Source: Gillisia sp. (GTDB lineage Bacteria; Bacteroidota; Bacteroidia; Flavobacteriales; Flavobacteriaceae). From it: 34,062 bases of DNA. The translations under genes and the position numbers were made by a program. Below are positions 25,234 to 32,986 of this stretch, one piece after another. Position 1 is the first letter of the stretch. Each line of letters starts with the position of its first letter. Under the pieces are notes generated by a model. It saw nothing but the letters and a program-made list of their open reading frames with translations. It made no database searches and had not been told where the DNA came from. The DNA is taken from NCBI GenBank assembly GCA_024635655.1, contig JAGXIL010000034.1, positions 84,882-118,943 on the forward strand. Direction: 5' to 3'.

Positions 25234-26895
25234 TTATATTTTTCTATAGCTTTTCCTGATCATTTTTTCCAGCCATTTTTCGTCGGGCAAGGTGGTTACC
25301 TCCCTTTTAAGTGCCTGTTTAAAATAGATCACAGCCTTTTTGTAATTTTTCTGACTATAATAATACTCTCCCGCCTGCGAGTAGGCTTTCCAGTAGTTTG
25401 GATTAAGCTGCGTGAGACGCTTAAGATCTTCTTCCTGTACTGGTTTACCCGCAGCAAAAGCTTCAGATAATTTTTCACTTAATCTACGGTATTCCCTGTA
25501 ATTCTCAAATTTTTCAGTCTTTAGAAAATTATCCTCGGGAATAGTTTCTTCCAGGGAAGCAACACTTTCCCTGGTGTTTCCGGATGCAAACTTTCTAAAT
25601 GCTTTCTTCAGGTCGTAGGCTACAAAAGCCCCTAACTGATACGGATTGGCAGAGATCCAAACTTTTCGCTCCTCGGGCTTAAAAATAATTCCATGGTGCG
25701 CGAGCAACTGATTAATTGCCTTTTCATTTCCCAATCCAAGATTCGCACCTTCCAGGCCTTCTTTATTCCGAAGGATCTCTGCAGCTTTGAAAGGAGTAAG
25801 CGCATCATTTCGGTTGAGAAGTTCCTGCATGAGTTCAAACCTGTATTCGGTATGGCTTTCCTTCCGGGACTGTAGATTTCTTTTATTGCTGCTGAAAGCA
25901 TCACTTTGAAAGTGATTGCTGCAAATCAACTGATCGGAATTTTCAACCTCGTAAACCCCAAGGTTTCCGGGAGACATTTCAATTAAGATTGCTTTTTTCT
26001 CCACGGCACTTCCAATCATAAGTGCCTCGGAAACAAAAACTTCCCTTTTCTCAGCAATCTCTATTGCTTCCTCAGTTGTAGCTGCGTATTGAAGAATCTC
26101 CCGGGCCACCAGGGAAATTGGCGTTTTAGCAACCAGAGGGATCTTAGATTTCCCGGCATTAATGGTAACGCTAAGGCCTTTTTCATTCATTCCGCTTACC
26201 ACCCCGATCATTCCGCCCCAGGTGTACATCATAAATTTATGACCTTTATCGGGATTGATGAAAGCGACTATTTTTTCTTCAGCAAATTCATCTCCCACAT
26301 AAAAATCAAAGTTGCGGCCTAAAAGGAGTTTTCCATCAGCGGTCTTTGAATCCCAGGCGGCAAAGGAGGTGCAGCCCACCAGCATGAGGTCCTGCAGGGC
26401 GTGGCCAATATCGTGAGCCCCGTGGAGGTATAAGGCGCGTACGTATGCAGGGGCAAAGGAGTTGTACTGCGATAGCGCAAACCTTGATACTCCGTAAATT
26501 TCGGCTTTATATTCTTCAGGAACGTGAAGGTGCATTTTGCGGTTGAAAAAAGTAACGGCTTTTCTAAGAAAATTCTGATATCCTACCGAGGGAACGAGAG
26601 TTTCGATCTTCCCCATGATCGCCCGTTCCTGTTTGTGCATCAACTCCCGGGTAAGGCTTCCTGTTGCAAGGCCCCGTTCTAAAGCATTTCCTTCTACATA
26701 TAATTCCCAGATCCCGAATTCGTTTTTGGAGAGGGAATTGTTCCCAAGGCTGTAGAGACTGTCGTTATGCTTCACCCGAAGCACATCAATCTCTTCAATT
26801 CCCGAAACATCAGGACGAACTTTAAGGCTCTGCTTAACTCCGCATGAAGTGGATAACAGGCATATCAATATTATGTAAAAACCGTGCAGTTTCAT
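25234..26895 (-). CDS. C45-family autoproteolytic acyltransferase/hydrolase lipoprotein with C-terminal TPR
   Basis: 553 aa. A lipoprotein signal (residues 1-18) ends in LLSTSC, so Cys18 would be lipidated. The central region fits the Ntn-hydrolase C45 family (isopenicillin-N acyltransferase-like): VGCTSFAAWD with probable nucleophile Cys175, exposed by self-cleavage after Gly174, then GKLLLGRNFDF (189-198), TWGGMIGVVSGMNEKGLSVTIN (225-246) and a conserved SNHF. Residues about 500-540 form a tetratricopeptide repeat (NPNYWKAYSQAGEYYYSQ...). The enzyme would act in the periplasm or at the outer membrane. In this operon it could transfer or release an acyl chain, possibly the ester step of a polyene conjugate; that is a hypothesis. 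It is 18 bases downstream of the MMPL gene. Confidence 0.85.
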   Translation of the reverse strand: MKLHGFYIILICLLSTSCGVKQSLKVRPDVSGIEEIDVLRVKHNDSLYSLGNNSLSKNEFGIWELYVEGNALERGLATGSLTRELMHKQERAIMGKIETLVPSVGYQNFLRKAVTFFNRKMHLHVPEEYKAEIYGVSRFALSQYNSFAPAYVRALYLHGAHDIGHALQDLMLVGCTSFAAWDSKTADGKLLLGRNFDFYVGDEFAEEKIVAFINPDKGHKFMMYTWGGMIGVVSGMNEKGLSVTINAGKSKIPLVAKTPISLVAREILQYAATTEEAIEIAEKREVFVSEALMIGSAVEKKAILIEMSPGNLGVYEVENSDQLICSNHFQSDAFSSNKRNLQSRKESHTEYRFELMQELLNRNDALTPFKAAEILRNKEGLEGANLGLGNEKAINQLLAHHGIIFKPEERKVWISANPYQLGAFVAYDLKKAFRKFASGNTRESVASLEETIPEDNFLKTEKFENYREYRRLSEKLSEAFAAGKPVQEEDLKRLTQLNPNYWKAYSQAGEYYYSQKNYKKAVIYFKQALKREVTTLPDEKWLEKMIRKSYRKI

Positions 26896-26913
26896 TTTTT
26901 GTTTGAATACCTG

Positions 26914-29892
26914 TTATTCTATTTTTTGCAGTAGTACAACGTCATTTTGCCTGTATTTTATTTCAAAATTAAGGTCAATGATCCAGCGGTAGGAATATTC
27001 CGGATCTAAAATTATCACTTTTTGAGCCCTCCTCCTTATCAGCTTTTTGACCTCTTCTTCAGTCTTTGCTTGTGGGGCTTTAGAAAGAATGAACACATTG
27101 TAGACTTTGTCTTCTGGCAATTCCTGCAGGAATTGAAGATTTGGAGAAGTGGCTGAAAAAGTATTTAAGGCAGTTTCTAAAATAACAGGATCCTGCTCAA
27201 CTCCTGTTATTTTAATTCCGGGAATCTTATAATTCAAATAGATCTCCAGAAGGCCGTATTCTGAAGGATAATGTAGTACCCGATCATCTTCATTAAGAAA
27301 ATCAGCTACTTTTAAAAAGTGCTCTTTTTCTGATTCAAATTCCCTTTTAATCTTCGGAAAGATCTGTTTATATCTGTAGTTGTCATAAACCAGCCGTTTA
27401 AAGTATAATCTGTCCCCGCCGGTGGTATATTTTGTCGGGTTAAAAAAGCTCTTAAAACTAAATGGGCCTTTTCCCCCTGTCTTTCGGTTGATAAAAAGCA
27501 CCTGAAAAATATATCCCTGAAGGACAAAAGCAACCATAACTGCCGTTAGCACCCCAATTATGGAAACTATAGAAATAGATCTAAGGGCAGGATGCTCAGC
27601 AAAAAATAATACACCAATACCCAGTAAAGTGGTTAATACCGAAAGCAGAATGGATGTGCGATAAGTCTTTACGACCCTCTTCCCGGTTTCAAATTCTTTT
27701 AAAAAGGCATTAGTAATAAAGATGCTGTAATCCAGTCCCAAACCAAAAATAAAGGTGGAAATGATGATGTTCAGGATATTGAATTTAATATTCAGGACAG
27801 CGAATATGCCAAGGGTTATTATCCAGGTTATTCCTATTGGTATTAAGGTAAGCAGGGTTAACTCCAGCGACCTGTAGAAAAGGATCAGTACAAGGAAAAC
27901 TGCAATAATTGAAAAACCTATTAACCGGTTAAACTCATCTTTCAAATTTCCTAAAAAACCTTCGTTGATTTGCTGACGGTCAATAATGATCACGTTCTCC
28001 TCATCCTGAAATTCCTTAACCAAAGATTCCAATTTCTCCGGCTCTACATTTATAGAAGTAGTAACTGTAGCAAAATTTTCTCCTGAAGTGATAAAATCAT
28101 CGAGATATAAGGTAGAGGTATTCCTGTAATCCTCAAGGTAAAGCGGATCAAAATCCTTTTCCAAAAGCTCATAAAAGGATTGGAAACTTTGAGGTTTGAA
28201 TCCGTAGGCACTGGATTCCGCTATCAATGTTTGCTGCACCTGTTCCTTTTTTTCTGAGGTCCAGAATTCCTGCCACTGTTCAATTCTTTGGAGCTGGGTA
28301 ATTGTAGAGAGGACTACTCCCCCAATGCTGCTGAAGGTATTAATTTCTCCCTGATCTTCAAGCTGGTTTAATTCGCGGTAGAGGTTGTTGTTCTGCTCCA
28401 GGGCTTCATCAACAGAATTTCCATAAGAGACCAGGTAAATAGATTTAGCCGCCCTTCCCGCTATTTCCTGAACCCTTTCTTCTTTCTCTGTAATCTCCTC
28501 AGGCTGATAATTCAGGTTTGAGAGGTCATTGGTAAATCCTACATCTGTGAATAAGAATAATCCTGCTGAAAATAGTATAAATACAAGAACTACCAGGGGT
28601 GTTTTTTTATGAAACTCAACAGAAGCAATGGAGTCAATAAAAGTGGGATTTTCAGTTTCTGTTTCAGGTACATTATAGAGTAATGGAATTAGGATTAGAG
28701 CAAAAACTGACGCAACCACCACACTTATAGCGGCAAATATGCCAAGATCATTCAGCGCCTCACTTTTGAGGAACAGCAAACAGAGAAAAGCAATAGCTGT
28801 TGTAATACTGCTCATCAATACCGGTTTTGTCACCTCCCTGTAAAGTTTTTTGATGTTGTTCTTATTTTTATAATGGGTAAGGATGTGCAATGAATAATCT
28901 AAACTTATTCCTAACAGAACAGCCCCTATCCCGAGGGATATAGCCGAAATACTACCTTTAAGAAGATACAGGAAGGCGATGGCTGTAAGTCCGCCAATGA
29001 TGCTCGGAAGGAAGATCAGAAGGGGAACATAGATCTTACGGTAGTAAAAAATAAGGAGTAGCAGCAAAATTCCACCGGCAATTCCCAGGGTGAACCTAAT
29101 ATCGTTTTTTATCTGATTTGCATTAGCTATGGCATATCGAACTCCCCCAAAGAAATCTCCCTGTACCCCGGGAAATTCAGCGTTAAGGTTATTCTGGATA
29201 TTTTCAAGAGTGGTGACAAAGTTTTCGTTTTGGTCTGTTTCAGAGGCAGGTAATGTAGGGGAAATAAATAACAGAACGTGTTGCCTGTTTTTAGTCATTA
29301 AAAAGTTGTCGTACAACTCAAAATCATCTCCCACCTGAAGTTCTTCGAGTTTTTGTAACCCTATTGTGCTAAGGGATAAGGGATCTTTAAACAGAAATTC
29401 TTTGGTAACAAGTCCCGTGGGCGAAATAAGGTTCTTATAATTTTCCTGCATCCTCTCCTGAATCTCCTCCTGGCCCAATCGTTCCTGAATTTGGGCATAA
29501 TCATCTTCATTTAAAAACAAGGGAAGGTTTTGATAAATAAAATTATAGATCTCCCTTATGCCCTCTTCGGGAACTTTTCCCTGAACATCATTTATATATT
29601 CGGGAAGTTGAAGGTTGACAGAATCAAGGAATTGCTGGGCATACAGCGTTAATTCATCAGGATTTGGTTCTCCTGAAGTGGAAGAAATGGTGACAATGAT
29701 CTTATCTGAAAATTCGGTATTTTCCAAAACCCGCATCAGCACGTCCTGGCGTTCTCCGGCGGGAATGAGATTGGAAATATCTTCTTCAAGCCTGATTTGT
29801 GAGGCAAGATATCCAACAATCCCAATAAATAAAACCAGCACAAGTATGGCGGGGGTTTTCTTCTTATGAATTAGGTGATGGAGTTTAAACAT
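26914..29892 (-). CDS. MMPL/RND-type exporter with fused C-terminal methyltransferase-like domain
   Basis: 992 aa. Two RND-like halves: a first membrane helix (15-31), a periplasmic loop (about 35-262), five to six helices with GIGAVLLGISLDYSLHIL (321-338), then the second half with its own loop and IFGLGLDYSIFITN, ending near residue 800. MMPL proteins of aryl-polyene, xanthomonadin and mycolate systems export lipids using the proton gradient. Residues about 828-992 are not part of an MMPL protein: they look like a Rossmann methyltransferase fold (DDRVLHYPSEYGLLEIYL, then KITGVEQDP) in which the glycine-rich SAM loop is lost. The ATG directly abuts the stop of the GT2 gene with no gap. Likely exporter of the polyene lipid. 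Confidence 0.88.
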   Translation of the reverse strand: MFKLHHLIHKKKTPAILVLVLFIGIVGYLASQIRLEEDISNLIPAGERQDVLMRVLENTEFSDKIIVTISSTSGEPNPDELTLYAQQFLDSVNLQLPEYINDVQGKVPEEGIREIYNFIYQNLPLFLNEDDYAQIQERLGQEEIQERMQENYKNLISPTGLVTKEFLFKDPLSLSTIGLQKLEELQVGDDFELYDNFLMTKNRQHVLLFISPTLPASETDQNENFVTTLENIQNNLNAEFPGVQGDFFGGVRYAIANANQIKNDIRFTLGIAGGILLLLLIFYYRKIYVPLLIFLPSIIGGLTAIAFLYLLKGSISAISLGIGAVLLGISLDYSLHILTHYKNKNNIKKLYREVTKPVLMSSITTAIAFLCLLFLKSEALNDLGIFAAISVVVASVFALILIPLLYNVPETETENPTFIDSIASVEFHKKTPLVVLVFILFSAGLFLFTDVGFTNDLSNLNYQPEEITEKEERVQEIAGRAAKSIYLVSYGNSVDEALEQNNNLYRELNQLEDQGEINTFSSIGGVVLSTITQLQRIEQWQEFWTSEKKEQVQQTLIAESSAYGFKPQSFQSFYELLEKDFDPLYLEDYRNTSTLYLDDFITSGENFATVTTSINVEPEKLESLVKEFQDEENVIIIDRQQINEGFLGNLKDEFNRLIGFSIIAVFLVLILFYRSLELTLLTLIPIGITWIITLGIFAVLNIKFNILNIIISTFIFGLGLDYSIFITNAFLKEFETGKRVVKTYRTSILLSVLTTLLGIGVLFFAEHPALRSISIVSIIGVLTAVMVAFVLQGYIFQVLFINRKTGGKGPFSFKSFFNPTKYTTGGDRLYFKRLVYDNYRYKQIFPKIKREFESEKEHFLKVADFLNEDDRVLHYPSEYGLLEIYLNYKIPGIKITGVEQDPVILETALNTFSATSPNLQFLQELPEDKVYNVFILSKAPQAKTEEEVKKLIRRRAQKVIILDPEYSYRWIIDLNFEIKYRQNDVVLLQKIE

Positions 29893-31095
29893 TTAGGGTT
29901 TTACAACCTGCTTTTGGTTATTCACCGAAAATAAGAAATAAAAGACAATCCACAGTATTAATGCGGCGATTCCTGCAAGGGCAAAACTTCCCAGGATGTA
30001 CTGCCCCAGACCTTGCAAGACTTCTGCCCCGGAATCAAAATCATTTAACTGAAGCTCCCAGTCTACTCCATTTCCAACGAGCAAAGAACCCATTTGATAG
30101 CTGGCGTAGATTATAACCGGAATAAGCGGAGGAATACTGATATTTGAAAATATAAAGGCGATCACTTTATTTAACCGGAAAATTGCAGCCAGTAAAAAAA
30201 CCAGGAGGGTGTGAAAACCCCAAAAGGGTGACATGCCCACAAAAACTCCAAGAGCAACAGCTGCTGCCTTTTTATGGGCAGGCTCAGTGCTTATAAGGAT
30301 ATCTTCACTCCAGAACCGTTTAAATCCTTTGTCTCTGAACTGCCGGTACTTATCGCGGGGATGAATATAAAAGAAGCTTACAAGTACGAACCACATGTAT
30401 AATAGTACAATCCTGGTGATGTCCCAAAAGGGCCTGAAATGTGTAACCCTGTTCTCTTCGTATAATACCTTGATTGGAATATTTTTTACTTCAACTCCCC
30501 GCCAGGATGCCTTAACAAGGATCTCTATCTCATACTCAAATTTATTAGTATAAAGTTTAATGGGATTCACCACGTGAAGAGGATAAAGCCTGTACCCACT
30601 CTGGGTATCTGATAATTGTAAACCTGTAACTACCAGGAACCAGAAACTTGAAAATTTATTCCCCAAGCTTGATTTTCCGGGAATTCCATCCCTACCCATA
30701 TTTCTGTCCCCTACCAACAAAATTTCGGGATCATCGGCTTTTTTTTCCTCGAGTTCGTTAAGGAAAACCCCTAGATCATCAGGATAATGCTGTCCATCTG
30801 AATCTATGGTAATAGCATAATCATATCCCAGATCTGCTGCTACTTTAAAACCGTAGTCCAGCGCTGCTCCTTTGCCACGATTTTCAGGGAAATGTTTTAT
30901 TTCGAGATGGGTGAAGTTTTCGAGAATGGCACGAGTAGAATCTGTGGATCCATCATTTACTACCACTATATTTTTAGTATACAATTGCAGGTCCTGCAGT
31001 ACACTGGGTAGGCTTTTTTGATTGTTGTAAGTGGGTACCAGAATACAGCAATTAAGGCTTTCAAATCTGGATTGGTATATAGGTGAGTTATTCAA
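29893..31095 (-). CDS. family 2 glycosyltransferase with C-terminal DUF2062 membrane domain
   Basis: 400 aa. Residues about 15-215 are a dolichol-phosphate-mannose-synthase-like GT2 domain: VPTYNN (20-25), VVNDGSTDST (45-54), ENRGKGAALDYG (71-82), the metal-binding DSDGQH (98-103) and DTQSGYRLYP (163-172). A membrane helix (about 228-244) leads to a DUF2062 domain (about 275-395) with VALGVFVGMSPFWGFHTLL and several further helices. Such proteins act at the inner-membrane cytoplasmic face on a lipid-linked acceptor; a link to the polyene anchor is inferred from the operon. Start is TTG at 31095 since no ATG precedes the GT motif. Relatives occur in aryl-polyene and flexirubin clusters. Confidence 0.87.
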   Translation of the reverse strand: MNNSPIYQSRFESLNCCILVPTYNNQKSLPSVLQDLQLYTKNIVVVNDGSTDSTRAILENFTHLEIKHFPENRGKGAALDYGFKVAADLGYDYAITIDSDGQHYPDDLGVFLNELEEKKADDPEILLVGDRNMGRDGIPGKSSLGNKFSSFWFLVVTGLQLSDTQSGYRLYPLHVVNPIKLYTNKFEYEIEILVKASWRGVEVKNIPIKVLYEENRVTHFRPFWDITRIVLLYMWFVLVSFFYIHPRDKYRQFRDKGFKRFWSEDILISTEPAHKKAAAVALGVFVGMSPFWGFHTLLVFLLAAIFRLNKVIAFIFSNISIPPLIPVIIYASYQMGSLLVGNGVDWELQLNDFDSGAEVLQGLGQYILGSFALAGIAALILWIVFYFLFSVNNQKQVVKP

Positions 31096-31167
31096 ACCTG
31101 CTCGTATTTATAGATAAAGGTAAATTTAATATCCTATTCAATTTTCCTGATGAGGGGTTTGGAAAAA

Positions 31168-31536
31168 TTATTTTATAATTCTATATACCGCATTGATCTT
31201 TAAGGCAATAGCGTTTTTATGTTCAGCTATTCCTTTAAGCACCACAGTATCAGGATTAACATCAATTGTGGAAAAGATCTTAAAATTCTCATCTTCATTG
31301 GGGTCAACAACCGCGGTAAATTTTACATTGGAAGCTTTTTCCAGTTGAAGGCTGAAGGAGGAAAGCCTTTCAGCTTCTTCCTTGAATAATTGCATTAAAA
31401 TAACTCCGGGGGTGACAGGGCGGTTTGGAAAATGCCCCTGGTATAGATGATGGTGTTTATTGATCTTTATTTCAGTACAACAATCAGGGCCATTTCTCAC
31501 TGAACTTCCAACCGAATAAAAATCTTTTAAAAGCAT
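31168..31536 (-). CDS. FabZ/ApeP-like 3-hydroxyacyl-ACP dehydratase
   Basis: 122 aa hotdog-fold protein. The active-site motif HLYQGHFPNRPVTPGV is clear, with catalytic His of GHFP (His35 with this start). The acidic residue that FabZ carries after PGV (PGVLxxE) is Gln here (PGVILMQ), as in other flavobacterial relatives I know. It should dehydrate 3-hydroxyacyl-ACP intermediates to give the conjugated double bonds of a polyene. ATG at 31536 is chosen over GTG at 31539, which would add a single residue. It sits 66 bases after the LolA-like gene and 72 bases before the GT2 gene, the two widest gaps in the cluster. Confidence 0.85.
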   Translation of the reverse strand: MLLKDFYSVGSSVRNGPDCCTEIKINKHHHLYQGHFPNRPVTPGVILMQLFKEEAERLSSFSLQLEKASNVKFTAVVDPNEDENFKIFSTIDVNPDTVVLKGIAEHKNAIALKINAVYRIIK

Positions 31537-31605
31537 CACATTCTAGATTAGAGGGTACTAAAGTAGAGAGAAATTTAAAGTAACGGGCAATAAATTATCA
31601 TTTTT

Positions 31606-32229
31606 TCAATGTTGAAATACTGAATCCTTCAGATCATTGTTCAATTTAATATTGCTGAATTCAATTTCAGTAAAATCCCCTTCTTCTTCCATGAGCTTTA
31701 CTGAATCAATACAATGCTCCTGATCAAAAACCAGAATGATCTCGTGAAACATTTGTTTTAAAGCAGGATCTTTAGGTACGACCACTGCGGAAATCATTTT
31801 TCCTGTTTTAAAATAAGTAACATCAAAGTTATTTGGGTCTCCCAGAAGTTTCCCGTTTACACTTCCCGAAATCAATGATACCAGTTTTTCAAACAATTTG
31901 TTTGACCTTAAACTGGAAACGCTTTTATCTCCCTCATCATTGATGAACAACTGGTTCTCCTTAAAAAGGATCACATAATTGTATGGCTCCCGGTATTCCC
32001 ATTTTAAAATATTTGGCGACTTATAAAAGAGTTTTCCCGTGCTTACGGAATTATCTTCCATAAGCTGTATATACTTGGTTTGGATAAAGTCGCCGGAAAG
32101 ACTTTCAAGGTTTTCAGCCTGGCTGGCTACTCCTTCTTTAAAACCGGAAAGTTCAGCATCGGTTAAGGCTGTATTTTGTGCTATAGTGATAGCGGAAATA
32201 AAAAATATAAGGATCTTAAGAATATGCAT
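31606..32229 (-). CDS. LolA-like periplasmic lipid/lipoprotein carrier
   Basis: 207 aa with a signal peptide (residues 1-17, ...ISAITIAQ). The mature part has LolA features: LSGDFIQTKYIQLMEDNSVS, TGKLFYKSPNILKWEYREPY (about 64-83), VILFKENQLFINDEG and late beta-strands. Housekeeping LolA carries lipoproteins to the outer membrane; cluster-specific copies next to MMPL exporters in aryl-polyene and flexirubin clusters are thought to ferry the polyene lipid. The gene overlaps the deacetylase gene by 14 bases, showing coupled expression. ATG start. Confidence 0.86.
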   Translation of the reverse strand: MHILKILIFFISAITIAQNTALTDAELSGFKEGVASQAENLESLSGDFIQTKYIQLMEDNSVSTGKLFYKSPNILKWEYREPYNYVILFKENQLFINDEGDKSVSSLRSNKLFEKLVSLISGSVNGKLLGDPNNFDVTYFKTGKMISAVVVPKDPALKQMFHEIILVFDQEHCIDSVKLMEEEGDFTEIEFSNIKLNNDLKDSVFQH

Positions 32230-32986
32230 CGATTTTAAATAAATTATCCACCCTTACCGGGTGGTAATTGTTGCTTTTCAAGAATAACAACAACTGTTCC
32301 AATATTTCTATAGAATTTTGCCGGGTGTCGTGCAATAAAATTACATCCCCTGGTTTTACCTTTTTGATTATTCTTTTCAAGATCATATTTTCAGAATGTA
32401 TGATCGCATCATAAGAGCGAACATTCCATCCAATGACTTTATGGCCTGTTTTTTTTAGAGCCATCTGAATTTTGGGATTTATGATACCAAACGGAGGACG
32501 AAAAGTTGATGGTTTTACCCCTCCTACTCTTTGGCAAACCTCCTCACATGTCTCGATCTCTTTTATTATTTTCTCTGTTGACAAAAATCCCATTTTACGG
32601 GTATGGGAATAGGTGTGATTACCCACAAAATGCCCCTGCTCCAGTATCATTTTAAATATTTCAGGGTGTTTTTCAATATTTTTGCCTATGCAAAAAAAGC
32701 TGGCCTTAACATCATATTTTTCCAGCACCTCAAGGATCTTTACAGTGTTCTCAACAGGGCCGTCATCAAAGGTAAGCGCAACTCTGCCATTGGTTTCAAA
32801 CCTATTGTTATGATAGGCTTTCATAAAGAAATTAAGCTGAATATTGGAAGAAACAAATAGAATGAAAGTTAGGTATCCCAGGATAAACCCAATAATAAGC
32901 CATCCGGAAAATAACTGAAAAGCAGATAAGAGAGCTCCCAGGAAAAGGAGCGCTAAAATTATTCTGTTCAGGGTTTTGAAGTTCAC
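32216..32986 (-). CDS. polysaccharide deacetylase (NodB/CE4), membrane anchored
   Basis: 256 aa. Two N-terminal hydrophobic segments (about 8-26 and 28-48) anchor the enzyme; the catalytic domain (68-250) has all CE4 motifs: LTFDDGP (71-77, Asp74 base and Asp75 metal), HTYSH (124-128, His124 and His128 metal), RPPFG (163-167) and LLHD (217-220). It removes N-acetyl (or other acyl) groups from a sugar at the membrane surface. In the operon it may act on a glycolipid intermediate or polyene anchor, which is inference. The GTG start overlaps the stop of the chain-length-factor gene (GTGA). Confidence 0.9.
   Translation of the reverse strand: MNFKTLNRIILALLFLGALLSAFQLFSGWLIIGFILGYLTFILFVSSNIQLNFFMKAYHNNRFETNGRVALTFDDGPVENTVKILEVLEKYDVKASFFCIGKNIEKHPEIFKMILEQGHFVGNHTYSHTRKMGFLSTEKIIKEIETCEEVCQRVGGVKPSTFRPPFGIINPKIQMALKKTGHKVIGWNVRSYDAIIHSENMILKRIIKKVKPGDVILLHDTRQNSIEILEQLLLFLKSNNYHPVRVDNLFKIDAYS

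Noticed and set aside
26914..29892. Frameshift merging an MMPL gene and a separate methyltransferase gene
   Set aside because: The frame is continuous through the linker with no stop, and the junction codes a normal loop (FKSFFNPTKYTTGGDRLYF); a true fusion is simpler.
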